NCBI GenBank assembly: GCA_016933055.1
Contig: JAFGBS010000004.1
Coordinates: forward strand, 1 to 64,000
Source of the DNA: Promethearchaeota archaeon
Lineage (GTDB): Archaea; Asgardarchaeota; Lokiarchaeia; Sigyniarchaeales; Promethearchaeaceae
Length of the DNA: 64,000 nt
Direction: 5' to 3'
A program made the position numbers and the translations under genes. Positions 48,337 to 57,849 of this stretch are shown piece after piece. The first letter of the stretch is position 1. Each line of letters begins with the position of its first letter. A model generated the notes under the pieces. That model was given only the letters and a program-made list of their open reading frames with translations, did no database searches and was not told where the DNA came from.

Positions 48337-50181
48337 TTATAACTCGAAGGGAGAGATTGTATCTTTCCCAAATTTTCCCCTCATTTGAAACAATTCCTTA
48401 CGAGAATTTTGTAATGTATTCCAAAATTCCTCCGGAATTTCATGCTCCGTTGAATAAAATTTCTCAATACGTTCTAATTTTTTTAGAAGTTTGCCGATAC
48501 GAAGGGAAAATTGATATGCGTACTGTTCTTTTGTATAAATTCGATTTAACACATCTTGAAATAGGAGTTTTAAATCTTCATAGTGAGGTATGAATCCGAT
48601 TGGGGTTTTTATAGCATCATATTCTTTGTGCACACGGCCTTCTGCCCATAATACCCAGATCTTCTTGTCTACTTTCTCATTACAATAGGTTTCATCTATT
48701 TTTAGAAAATAATTTGTAGCGAAAATTCTTGGAGGGTGTTTTAAGCGTGCTCCAAATTTGTAATGATTTGAGAGATATTCACCCAATGATACCACGAGAA
48801 AATCCAGATTTGCCATGGGGTTAAATTTTGGTACACCAGTTTCTCCTAAAGTGGCAAATGTGGTTTCAGACTCAATGGTAGCCCCAATAAATACTCCATG
48901 TTCCCAAGATAGGCTTTCATGTATTGGTACATTCGTATCTGAATCCCGTCCCCCATAAAAAATACCTTCAACCCGAACGCCATCGGGATTATTTAGATTC
49001 GGATCTATGTTTTGAAGGTCTCGTATGCGTATGGTATATCGTGCATTGGGATGAGAGACAGGTACTATGTTTCCATTTTCATCCCTAATGCCTTTTGTCC
49101 AATCTCCAAAATGATTCCGTCCCGATTCTGGACATGGTATGCCCATACCTTTCCAATAAGGTTTTCCTTCATGTATAAGGACATTAGAGAAAATTAATTC
49201 TCGAGGAGTGACGAGAACATGATGGATGAATGGATCATCCCTAGGATTTACATCTTGAATAATACCAAAAATGCCTGATTCAATATTTACAGCATGTGCA
49301 TATGCCTTTTTATGATCACGGATGTAGACAATATCATCACCTACCACGGTCTGTCCCGGAATCATTGCAGTGGAGGTCTTTCCCGACGCGCTTGGGTAAG
49401 CCCCACAAAAATAAGTGGTACGTTTTTTTTCTGCAGGACGTACACCCATAATAAACATATGTTCGGTCAACCAATCTTGCTTATTTGCTTTATAAATCGC
49501 AAGACGGAGGGCGTGTTTCTTTAATCCAAGACTATTGCCCGCGTATTGGTTATTAACTGATAATACTTTATTTCCTAGCAGATCGATATAGATTCGACGT
49601 TTATCGATATTCTTAGAAACTTTATTTTCTAGTTGACCAGCAGAATGCACAAATAGGAAAAAATTATCACTTCCTTGCAAACGTTTAAATTCCTGAAATC
49701 CATTTCGGTATAATATATCCTCTGAATGGGCGATATAAAAGGAGTCTGTGATTTGCATCGCACATTGAGTAAATCGGGAATTTACGGGGCCTAATGCAAA
49801 GAAACATACTACCATTTCTTTTCCTCGCATAGCACCTTTCATAATATCTAGAACTTCTCGTAATCCTTCATCCCGATCCATTGTATTCAATCGATCACTT
49901 AGTACTACATCTTTATTGATTAGGATTTTTGTATTCTTCACATCTCGTGCTTGATCATAGTATCCATCAAAATGTACGGTGTGGCCTGGAATATCAAGGG
50001 GGATTTCATCGCCCACTTCAATTGCTTTTTCCCGAATATATTTGAAATCTTCTTCTTGATCCGTAATGACTTTAATACTAGAGGGTTGAAGCAATTCTGC
50101 ATAAGTTTCAACTATCGCAACAATATGATCATTTTTTAACTGATTTAATCGCTGTAGAGTATTCCCATCTAGATGAGTCAT
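48337..50181 (-). CDS. pckG: Phosphoenolpyruvate carboxykinase, GTP-dependent
   Basis: A 614-residue GTP-type PEPCK. The kinase loop is FCGAYPSASGKTSTAMI (the usual family form is CGKTN); substrate-side motifs include LGNKVLSVNNQYAGNSLGLKKHALRLA, EHMFIMGV, GDDIVYIRD, NPRDDPFIHH and VEGIFYGGRDSDTNVPI. It interconverts oxaloacetate and PEP, linking the TCA intermediates to gluconeogenesis. The start ATG 50181 (MTHLDGNTLQRL) is chosen; the frame goes 33 nt further to 50214 without a better start. Convergent with the YkgJ-type gene (11-nt gap). Confidence 0.95.
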   Translation of the reverse strand: MTHLDGNTLQRLNQLKNDHIVAIVETYAELLQPSSIKVITDQEEDFKYIREKAIEVGDEIPLDIPGHTVHFDGYYDQARDVKNTKILINKDVVLSDRLNTMDRDEGLREVLDIMKGAMRGKEMVVCFFALGPVNSRFTQCAMQITDSFYIAHSEDILYRNGFQEFKRLQGSDNFFLFVHSAGQLENKVSKNIDKRRIYIDLLGNKVLSVNNQYAGNSLGLKKHALRLAIYKANKQDWLTEHMFIMGVRPAEKKRTTYFCGAYPSASGKTSTAMIPGQTVVGDDIVYIRDHKKAYAHAVNIESGIFGIIQDVNPRDDPFIHHVLVTPRELIFSNVLIHEGKPYWKGMGIPCPESGRNHFGDWTKGIRDENGNIVPVSHPNARYTIRIRDLQNIDPNLNNPDGVRVEGIFYGGRDSDTNVPIHESLSWEHGVFIGATIESETTFATLGETGVPKFNPMANLDFLVVSLGEYLSNHYKFGARLKHPPRIFATNYFLKIDETYCNEKVDKKIWVLWAEGRVHKEYDAIKTPIGFIPHYEDLKLLFQDVLNRIYTKEQYAYQFSLRIGKLLKKLERIEKFYSTEHEIPEEFWNTLQNSRKELFQMRGKFGKDTISPFEL

Positions 50182-50497
50182 TTTTTTCACATTACATTCT
50201 AAGTAGGAATACAAATGATGATTTGATCTTTTAAAATTTTACCAATGAAGGGTAAAAAATCTCAAGAAAATGATGTTTGTATGGGAAAAAAGAGGGAATT
50301 GGCTGCATAAGATAAAATTATGCAGTTATTTTCACAATAACTGATCCTCGCCCTTAAAAATGTACTAAGTGTTTGGAAAAATACCATGATTTTTATAATA
50401 GTGATCCTTATTCGCTAAATTCGAGTATCCATATTATATTAATGGTTTATTGTCACCCACCATATATAAGATTCGCAGGAACGTCTAGTGTGTCAGA
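50182..50497. other. Intergenic region upstream of pckG
   Basis: About 316 bp between the end of the subtilisin gene and pckG. Apart from a perfect hairpin at 50323-50343 no feature is seen; it should hold the pckG promoter. Confidence 0.5.
50323..50343. promoter_or_regulatory. Perfect hairpin/palindrome CAGTTATT-N5-AATAACTG
   Basis: Eight-bp arms (50323-50330, 50336-50343) with a 5-nt loop, about 140 bp upstream of pckG. It may be an operator for pckG or part of the 3' region of the protease transcript. Confidence 0.4.
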
Positions 50498-53400
50498 TTA
50501 ACCGTGCTGAGGGTGTCCACAGTAGGGGCAAACTTGATAGGACCTTGGTATTTTCCTCCCGCAATTCATGCAATATGAATAATCTTCATTTGAATAATCC
50601 ATTGATGTGTCAGAAGAGCCAGAGGAATCCATTAGAGATTTTGATTTCTGTCTTCTTGTTTTCGAAACGAATGCAAAAGCGAGCGCAATTCCAATTATAC
50701 CAAGCACTACGATAATAAGGGGTAAATACTCAAGGAAAGAGGACCAATCGAAAACAATGTCTACATTCATTAAAATTAAATAATCAACGCTTCCTCCATC
50801 AGTGTCCCGAACAGTTATCCATAAGATCGAAAAATACCTCAAATCATCTGAAGATTCTTGAGAAACTTCTAAGGACCCACTAGAACCTGAAAAAGAAAGT
50901 GTTTTTGGTAGTTTGAATTCTCCTTGAAAATCTTGAGTAGCGGACTGGAATGCCAAAATTTCGGTGGGAATAGATTGAGGCAAAATTCTATCAAAAAAAG
51001 AGTCTCCTGATACAGCAGCAGTGTAATATACAATGGCATATAGTTCACTCCTTGAATCTTCGAATCCTACAGATTCTTCAGCCGAAACTGTTATATCGAT
51101 TTTTCCTATATCATTTACTGGAATAATATAATATGATTCTTCGGTCTGGGTATCACTAAAGGCGAAATTATTGAAATATGAATCATCTTCTTGAAATTCC
51201 GGTGCTAAATTTGATATACGAAACACCGATCGAGTAACTTCAAAATTTGTATAATTATCCAAGGACGTAGCAATGGCGAAAAACACAAATAATCCACTTT
51301 GCTCTTCCCCTGTTACACTAAATACATAATCATACGAAATACCAGATGGGGTTAAATTTACTAAGTATTCCTTTCCAGATTTAAGACTATAGATTGATTC
51401 CGTAATTAAGCTTGCCGATAAATCGGTTGTTAAATTGGGTTGATTACCAGTATATTGAATGGTGTTAGAAGATCCTGGAGACCGATTGATCTCACGATTG
51501 GATATAATAGGATCCCCTATTTCAACCAAATAGCTATCATTTATCCGATATAAGGGGTATTCTTTGCTGATTACTCCAGACGGAGATGAAATATTAAGTT
51601 GAATTGTATAGTGACGGTAATCAGTTAATCCCAAAGAAAAGGATAAATTTGAATATACTCCATTTCCATAAGAATCCAGTATTAATGGTGTTTTGGTATT
51701 AATCGGAGAAATTATGGTAGCATTCAATGAATCTCCGTATACCCGATTATTAATAGGTAAGTGCATGATAGAGTCTGTTAGGGAAAGATACATTTCTAAG
51801 GTACCCTCGGTTTGTATAGTTGCGTTGAATTTGGTTGCAATGATATAATCATTTTGTTCCTGTGTGTTCATATACTCGAATAGGTTTAACAAGATTCGAT
51901 TATGGTATAATGAATTCCCATTTTCATATACATCATTCCGTAACCAATGAAAATCCGACCAAACCACAACTTTCCCCCCCGTTTCGGATTCATGGGATGC
52001 AACAATTGTTTTATTTTGATGGGTGGCAATAGATTGTGCATCCTCACCCGTTCCGAGTGTGGCACCGAACCAGTAAGTGAAGTGATCTCCTATAGAAAAA
52101 ATGGATGAACTGGTATCAATTTCCGATATATTATATTTTTTTAAAATATACCCAAATCCAACATCCGTGTAGTCAAAGATGTTTTCTGAATTGATATTTA
52201 TATCCGTATTCAATTGAGTAAGAAGAATGTTAATAGAATTTACTGCAATGGTTTGATATCGTGTTCCAAGAATTAAAATGGACCCCCCTTTATCAAAATA
52301 TGTGTGTAGTGCATCTATTTCCGAATCAGTGTAAGGTATAACCGGGGTTTGTAATACAATAATGTCGAATGTAGACAATAGATCTGGTGTCAACAATCTT
52401 GAAGTTAATTGATCTTGCCTATTAATTGTCCAATTTTCCATTAGATATTCCAATTGATACCCATTTGCATGAAGATCTTTCATAGCCTTATAGATCTCGA
52501 TCTGAGAGTACCCACTCGGCCATTCAGGATAGATGTCATTTAAACCGTGTAACGAATCGAAATACACCTTTCCTATCGGATACATGATATCCACTTGATA
52601 ATCAATTTGTTCTAAAAGGATACCAGTCCCCGAATCATTTAGCCAAATTGATCCGAATTCCATCCCCGAAGTAGCATTTTCTAGAATTTTCATTTCAAAT
52701 TGAACATGTTGTACAGAATGGTTAGCAAAGGTGACGAATGTGGTAATTGGGGTGATTCTTATATCGGTTGAAACCGATGAGGTGATTGTAAGGGATAAAG
52801 AGGAGTTTTTCGCTGAGTAAATTGAAATATTGAATCGTTGGGTATCACCAGGATATGAGATCATGTCAAACGGTTCGTACGGAAGGCGATCTGGAAAGGC
52901 TTGCACAAAGTTATAGGGATCTCCTAATGAGTTTAGCCAATCTATCGAGGCGCTCACATTTATGATACCAGCACCAATTCCATTTGCCCCATACTTATCC
53001 AAATGGGCTTCAGGAAGATATGCTCCGTGATAGAGAGCAGCCCGTACTCCTTCAGGTGTTAAATTTGGATACGCTTCTAAAATAAGCGCAATTGCACCAG
53101 AAACCATGGGTGTTGCCATACTAGTGCCTGAAAGTGTGATATAATCCGAATTTGGTTGTGCGCCGTCAATTTGGCTATTAGTATATCGAATTCGATATCC
53201 TAATAAGGAGTCATGAGCTTCTGGTGCAATTATGTCTTGTCCAGGTGCTAAAATATCGGGGACAATATGGTTCATATAGGAAGGTCCTAACGAGCTAAAA
53301 CTAGTGAGATCTAGGTCACGATTAATTGCACCCACTGAGATAACGGAGGGAATAGTAGCTGGATGAACAGCAGTAAGAAACTGCGGACCATCATTTCCGG

Positions 53401-54457
53401 CAGCTGCAACAGATACTATTCCATTTCTTGCTGCCGCATCAAATATCAGTGAAAAGGGATTGTAGACATCTTGTTGGCGTATGGTACGAAAACTCATACT
53501 TATAATATCTGCATTCTTTTGAGTGATAATCCAATCTATAGCATCCAATAAGTCTGAATCTCGAATTCCGCCGTAATTATTCAAAGTTTTTACGTTTAGA
53601 ATCAATGCACCTGGTGCAACACCTTTATATTTACCCGATGATGATGCTCCCGTCCCCCCTGCGATTCCCGCAACATGTGTACCATGTCCTTCTGTATCTC
53701 CTGTGTCAAAGGGATCCCGAGATCCCTCAAAAGTAGCAAAATTTGCATGGGTAATAGGGACTGATTTGGATGAAAAATCTGCATGATCAGAATATATTCC
53801 AGTATCAAGAATTGCAATTCTGATTCCAGATCCATTGAATGGTACATTGGTGACTCCAATTGCATCCAACCACCAGTTTTCTTCATCTAGTAGATCTGCA
53901 CCCGATGGAGTCTCTTGAAGATGAACGGGTTGTATAGTATCGAGGAAGAATTTATGAAATTCCAGAGAATCTTTTATGGTTTCTTCATAGTGTAGCAATT
54001 CTCCAATGGTTGTTTCGATAAGTGCAACGGCTACATTTTTATATTGTTTCTTCAAACTATAAGTAAACCCTACACGATCTAACGCTTTTTTCTGTCCGTT
54101 ATGACTTATATCATCCGTAAAGACCACCAATATATTTTCCTTTTGATTTTCTTTGATTGTTCCAGCATGAATTTTTTTTAACAAAAATTCCCCATAAATT
54201 GTTGAATATGGCATTAAGATATTAGCACTGGATTCTTCAAGAGAAACTTTTTCATCAATACTATCGTAGATTATATTTTTCGCTAATTGTTGATACGGTG
54301 ATATGCTGAAATTAATGCGGGAATGAGGTATTTCTCCATCTCCGTTAATGATGAAAATCGGGCTAAGAAACAAAAGCAAACCGGATATAGAGATAATTGC
54401 TAAGCGTAATCGTTTGTGAATATTTCTCGACACGATGCTTCTTCCTTTATTTTTCAT
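50498..54457 (-). CDS. Secreted, membrane-anchored subtilisin-like protease with cytosolic zinc ribbon
   Basis: A 1,319-residue S8 peptidase. Order: basic N-terminus and signal helix (17-38), I9-type propeptide (about 107-175), catalytic domain with Asp218 (AILDTG), His258 (GHGTHVAG), Asn355 (AAGNDG) and Ser446 (GTSMATP), beta-rich domains, a Rossmann-like part around 690-830 (LLSTFDIIVLQTPVIPYTD, GGSILILGTRYQ, GGKVVVWSDFHWL) as in GldG/DUF4350-like domains, more beta domains, a TM helix (about 1240-1262), a basic/Ser-rich linker and a final zinc ribbon (YCMNCGRK...CPYCGHP). The triad is complete, so it should be active. The zinc ribbon on the inner side is unusual and may tether cytosolic partners. 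Confidence 0.92.
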   Translation of the reverse strand: MKNKGRSIVSRNIHKRLRLAIISISGLLLFLSPIFIINGDGEIPHSRINFSISPYQQLAKNIIYDSIDEKVSLEESSANILMPYSTIYGEFLLKKIHAGTIKENQKENILVVFTDDISHNGQKKALDRVGFTYSLKKQYKNVAVALIETTIGELLHYEETIKDSLEFHKFFLDTIQPVHLQETPSGADLLDEENWWLDAIGVTNVPFNGSGIRIAILDTGIYSDHADFSSKSVPITHANFATFEGSRDPFDTGDTEGHGTHVAGIAGGTGASSSGKYKGVAPGALILNVKTLNNYGGIRDSDLLDAIDWIITQKNADIISMSFRTIRQQDVYNPFSLIFDAAARNGIVSVAAAGNDGPQFLTAVHPATIPSVISVGAINRDLDLTSFSSLGPSYMNHIVPDILAPGQDIIAPEAHDSLLGYRIRYTNSQIDGAQPNSDYITLSGTSMATPMVSGAIALILEAYPNLTPEGVRAALYHGAYLPEAHLDKYGANGIGAGIINVSASIDWLNSLGDPYNFVQAFPDRLPYEPFDMISYPGDTQRFNISIYSAKNSSLSLTITSSVSTDIRITPITTFVTFANHSVQHVQFEMKILENATSGMEFGSIWLNDSGTGILLEQIDYQVDIMYPIGKVYFDSLHGLNDIYPEWPSGYSQIEIYKAMKDLHANGYQLEYLMENWTINRQDQLTSRLLTPDLLSTFDIIVLQTPVIPYTDSEIDALHTYFDKGGSILILGTRYQTIAVNSINILLTQLNTDININSENIFDYTDVGFGYILKKYNISEIDTSSSIFSIGDHFTYWFGATLGTGEDAQSIATHQNKTIVASHESETGGKVVVWSDFHWLRNDVYENGNSLYHNRILLNLFEYMNTQEQNDYIIATKFNATIQTEGTLEMYLSLTDSIMHLPINNRVYGDSLNATIISPINTKTPLILDSYGNGVYSNLSFSLGLTDYRHYTIQLNISSPSGVISKEYPLYRINDSYLVEIGDPIISNREINRSPGSSNTIQYTGNQPNLTTDLSASLITESIYSLKSGKEYLVNLTPSGISYDYVFSVTGEEQSGLFVFFAIATSLDNYTNFEVTRSVFRISNLAPEFQEDDSYFNNFAFSDTQTEESYYIIPVNDIGKIDITVSAEESVGFEDSRSELYAIVYYTAAVSGDSFFDRILPQSIPTEILAFQSATQDFQGEFKLPKTLSFSGSSGSLEVSQESSDDLRYFSILWITVRDTDGGSVDYLILMNVDIVFDWSSFLEYLPLIIVVLGIIGIALAFAFVSKTRRQKSKSLMDSSGSSDTSMDYSNEDYSYCMNCGRKIPRSYQVCPYCGHPQHG

Positions 54458-54611
54458 TGATCTTATTAAAAATTGCCTTTAGGTCATCATGGAGTGATTC
54501 CTTAAAATATATGACTGATATAAATCCTAAACTTTTGTGTCCTAAAATCTATCAATGTTTGGTAATTGACCAAAAAACTATTTAATTAGGTAGTCAAAAA
54601 ACTAGCTATTT

Positions 54612-54618
54612 AGGAGGT
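54612..54618 (+). promoter_or_regulatory. Strong Shine-Dalgarno deciding a TTG start
   Basis: AGGAGGT with a 6-nt spacer to TTG 54625, the best ribosome binding site in the window. It supports TTG over the ATG at 54634. Confidence 0.75.
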
Positions 54619-54624
54619 TATATT

Positions 54625-55908
54625 TTGGAAGAAATGCGAAAGAAATTAAAAATTACCGACAATACCCTGCAAACCTTGAATGATTTTATTTTAGATCCGG
54701 ATAACAGACTGATAAATGATCTACTACAAGTGGTGCAAGAGTATGGAGGTGCCGATGAGATTAACCAGAGGGCATCTAAAGCTCGGAAAATGGAAAATTT
54801 GATGGAAAAATTAGAAGAAATCAACTCTACCTATGTAAATGATGTTAAATGGCTTCAGAACCAGGAAGAAACTCATCAATTTATTCGGGCTACTGATTTT
54901 CAGAAAAATATTCTCGGAGAAGACTATAGTTCCTCTGATTTTAATGATGATCTTGCTGTCACTCTTGAACTTTCTGCAATTCAATATTTTCCATTCTTTA
55001 TTGATATGACAAAACGCGCTATTAAACATCAAAAGCTTATGCCTGGGCGTGTAATACGTGTTCGAAACATGAAAGAACAAGAAAGGGATGGTGACTTGGT
55101 TGCTATGGCTGCTGCAATGCAAATAATAGGAGCATCCTATGTAGAAACCTTAGACACAAAAGGAACAGCCCCCGGCCCAGATGGATTACCTGTAAACATA
55201 CATTTGGGAGGGGCTGAAACCATAACAGGATATTTTGGAGGGGTGGGTCAACCTAATGATTATGCAATAAAGTGGATTAAAGAATTTCTCTATTATTATA
55301 CCAACTACGGAGTTAAACAGGTTCTAAATGTCAATCCCGGGACAGTGCTATTAGGATATTTTCTCCATAAAATAGGAATCGATAATGAATTCAAAATTTC
55401 TGTGTATATGGGGAATGATAATCCTTATTCTTGTTTGTGGACTTTACTAACCGCAAAATTATTTGCTAGAGAGGACGGGACCACGCCCCTTATTGGATTT
55501 AATTTATCCAATGCTGTGAATAATGAAACCATTGAGTTTGCTGCGCGGATTCGTAACCAGTTTGGATTTAAAGATGTAGTTCGGCTAGAACATCACGTTA
55601 CGGAGACGATTAAAAACATCGTTAGGCAACCTTATGATCGTCGGGATGAATTAATAGAATTGGCTAAAAAGGTAACAAATGTAAGTGCTAAGCATGAAGG
55701 GGGGGATCCTGAAATTGATCGTAGAAGAAAGCATCCCACTGACATTTTAGATTATTTTTTATCTAAGGAGAAAATTCATGAAATGGGAATCTGGGATGAT
55801 TTACGGCAAAATCATTTGGATCGATTAGATGCGATCAATACAACTGCCAAACTCTTGACAGAAAATAAACTGTCTTTTCTGGCTGCAAAAAATTTACATT
55901 ATTATTAA
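54625..55908 (+). CDS. Unrecognised 427-residue protein, operon partner of DapA-Fae
   Basis: Start TTG 54625 with a perfect AGGAGGT. The first ~100 residues are helical and charged; residues about 100-370 have the rhythm of a beta/alpha barrel or similar enzyme fold (MPGRVIRVRNM, LVAMAAAMQIIGASYVETLDTKG, VNIHLGGAETITGYFGGVGQPND, VKQVLNVNPGTVLLGYFLHKIG, ISVYMGNDNPYSCLW, DVVRLEHHVTETI); then SAKHEGGDPEIDRRRKHPTDILDYF. Conserved-looking polar clusters (NIHLGGAE, EHHVTE, KHEGGDPEID) suggest an enzyme with an active site rich in His/Glu/Asp. I do not recognise the family. The stop lies 24 nt before the DapA-Fae start, so one operon is nearly certain; a substrate-preparing or product-using role in the same pathway is inferred. 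Confidence 0.85.
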   Translation: MEEMRKKLKITDNTLQTLNDFILDPDNRLINDLLQVVQEYGGADEINQRASKARKMENLMEKLEEINSTYVNDVKWLQNQEETHQFIRATDFQKNILGEDYSSSDFNDDLAVTLELSAIQYFPFFIDMTKRAIKHQKLMPGRVIRVRNMKEQERDGDLVAMAAAMQIIGASYVETLDTKGTAPGPDGLPVNIHLGGAETITGYFGGVGQPNDYAIKWIKEFLYYYTNYGVKQVLNVNPGTVLLGYFLHKIGIDNEFKISVYMGNDNPYSCLWTLLTAKLFAREDGTTPLIGFNLSNAVNNETIEFAARIRNQFGFKDVVRLEHHVTETIKNIVRQPYDRRDELIELAKKVTNVSAKHEGGDPEIDRRRKHPTDILDYFLSKEKIHEMGIWDDLRQNHLDRLDAINTTAKLLTENKLSFLAAKNLHYY

Positions 55909-55932
55909 TACTAAATAGAGTAAAGAGGAAAA

Positions 55933-57426
55933 ATGATGTCAAAATTTAACTTTAGACCAGAAGGCGTAATGCCTGCCCTTGTTACACCGTTTAACAAAGA
56001 TGAATCAATTAATGAAGAACAATTACGGGCACTTGTTCGTAGACATATTGAATTAGGGGTTACAGGGTTGGTGCCATGTGGTACGACGGGAGAATTTGTC
56101 AATATGACTTTTGAGGAACGCCTTAAAGTTATAAAAATCGTAGTGGATGAAGCGAATGGAAAAGTCCCAGTAATTGCAGGGACGGGTGAAACAGGAACAC
56201 AATTAGTCGTTGATGCTACAAAAAAAGCCACGGATCTAGGTGCAGATGCAGCAATAATTGTATCGCCATATTATTTGAAACCCAAAGCAAAAGGATTATA
56301 CGATCATTATGCGACAATTGCTGAAAAAACTGATATCCCGATAGTCATTTATAATATACCCATTTGTACTGGATACAGCATACCATGGACAGTTATCGAA
56401 GACTTAGTAGATATTGACAATATTGTCGCCGTGAAAGATTCTAGTGGAGATCATCGATATTTTGCAGCTTTATTAGAAAAAGTCAGTGATAAAATCTCGG
56501 TATTAATTGGATGGGATGAGAATGTCTTGGCTGCTTTTACTGGAGGAGCTGCTGGACTGATTCTGGCATCAGCAAACGTGATTCCAGAGATATATCTGGA
56601 GATGTTTGATCTTGTAAAGAAGAACAAGTTGATAGAAGCACAGAACCTGATGAAAAAAATCCAAAAATTTACGCGCATGATTGCTGGTACGGGTGCACTT
56701 GGAGTTAAATCTTGTTTGAATATGATGAATGTACAGGTCGGAAAATGCCGTAAACCGATTATAATGGGAGATTCCTTATCATATGAATTACGGGATGAGT
56801 TTCGCATAGAGTTAGAAAAATTGGGTTATATTCAAAAGCGGGAAATCAAGTTCGAATTGGATGACAAGAAACTGACAAGTAGATTTTACAAAATTGGCGT
56901 TACTCCAGAAATTATCAAGAATTTCGATCTGAAAGTCGGAGAATCGTTGATTGGGGAGCGAATAGAATTAGCCCATATCGATTTACTGATTGGCGATAAA
57001 AAAGGCCCTGTAGGACAGGCTTATGCTCGTATTTTAACAGAATCTAATAAGGAAGAACAAGAAGGATTGCAAGTAATTCTTGAACCGAATATACAAGTCA
57101 AACCTGCTACAATTATGATACCTACAGTAAAACCCTCTTCTTTGCGTCATGCAAGCTTGGTTTATGGGCCTGCACAAGCAGCGATTGCAAAAGCTGTAAT
57201 GCAATGCGTTGAAGATGGGATTTTGGCTGAAAAATTATCTGAAGATCTCGTCATGATTGTAAATGTCTTTGTTCATCCCTCTGCAAGCAGTCGAAAGCGT
57301 ATATTTATTAATAATTACAAGGCAACACGTAATGCAATTCGTAAAGCTATGGAAGGGCAACCTAATGTAGAAGAGGCTTTAGAAAACAAGGAAAGTGCAC
57401 GACATCCCTTACGGAATGACCCGTAA
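55933..57426 (+). CDS. DapA-family aldolase fused to formaldehyde-activating enzyme (Fae)
   Basis: A 497-residue fusion; AGAGGAAAA precedes the ATG. Residues 8-297 are a DapA/NAL class I aldolase barrel: GTTGEF (50-55), Tyr140 in YNIPICTG and Schiff-base Lys168 in VAVKDSSGD. The Arg that binds aspartate semialdehyde in true DapA (YNVPSRT) is Cys145, so it is not a dihydrodipicolinate synthase. Residues about 333-494 are a full Fae: VGESLIG...ELAHIDLLIGDKKGPVGQAY with the active-site His348, VYGPAQAAIAKAV, VNVFVHPSAS, NNYKAT..AIRKAMEG and a closing ARHP. Fae joins formaldehyde to tetrahydromethanopterin. I infer that the aldolase half makes or uses formaldehyde plus a 2-oxoacid such as pyruvate and passes it to Fae. 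Confidence 0.93.
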   Translation: MMSKFNFRPEGVMPALVTPFNKDESINEEQLRALVRRHIELGVTGLVPCGTTGEFVNMTFEERLKVIKIVVDEANGKVPVIAGTGETGTQLVVDATKKATDLGADAAIIVSPYYLKPKAKGLYDHYATIAEKTDIPIVIYNIPICTGYSIPWTVIEDLVDIDNIVAVKDSSGDHRYFAALLEKVSDKISVLIGWDENVLAAFTGGAAGLILASANVIPEIYLEMFDLVKKNKLIEAQNLMKKIQKFTRMIAGTGALGVKSCLNMMNVQVGKCRKPIIMGDSLSYELRDEFRIELEKLGYIQKREIKFELDDKKLTSRFYKIGVTPEIIKNFDLKVGESLIGERIELAHIDLLIGDKKGPVGQAYARILTESNKEEQEGLQVILEPNIQVKPATIMIPTVKPSSLRHASLVYGPAQAAIAKAVMQCVEDGILAEKLSEDLVMIVNVFVHPSASSRKRIFINNYKATRNAIRKAMEGQPNVEEALENKESARHPLRNDP

Positions 57427-57502
57427 TTATCTTTATTTTTCTTGTTTGGGAAAAAATTCACAAAAAACTAGAAAGTAAAGAACAATTTCATTATTTTTGA
57501 GA

Positions 57503-57787
57503 TTAACTTTCTACCTCTTCTTCTTCCTCTTCAGAGATTTCCCCGAAGATCTCATCCAACTTATCAGCTTTCATGTCATCAATACGTTTGATGAACTTTT
57601 TCCACGAATCCTTATCATTCAAAGTATTGCGTTTTTCATCCACTAATTTGTTGATCAGTTGGATAACTAAATCCGAATTTGTTCGGGCTTGTTTTTGTAT
57701 CTTCACAAAATAATCTAACGTCATTGCGATCTCTTCAGGTAATGTGAGTACCACCTTTCGATTATTTTCAGTTTTTGGTCTGCCCAT
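57503..57787 (-). CDS. Ribbon-helix-helix-like small regulator
   Basis: A 94-residue protein: GRPKTENNRKVVLTLPEEIAMTLDYFVKIQKQARTNSDLVIQLINKLVDEK resembles a ribbon-helix-helix DNA-binding unit (beta strand KVVLTLPEE, then two helices), with a C-terminal acidic tail ending in a Glu run (SEEEEEEVES). Such proteins repress their own or nearby promoters as dimers. It lies in a cluster of three short genes (RHH-like, unknown, winged-helix). Target unknown. Confidence 0.75.
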   Translation of the reverse strand: MGRPKTENNRKVVLTLPEEIAMTLDYFVKIQKQARTNSDLVIQLINKLVDEKRNTLNDKDSWKKFIKRIDDMKADKLDEIFGEISEEEEEEVES

Positions 57788-57849
57788 TAAGATCGCCTTT
57801 TTTTTGATTTAGATACTGATTTTTTGTCGTTTTGGAAAAATTTTTGATT

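Noticed and set aside
55933..56830. Annotating the aldolase part as dihydrodipicolinate synthase
   Set aside because: The key Arg of the YNVPSRT motif is Cys, and no lysine-biosynthesis genes are adjacent.
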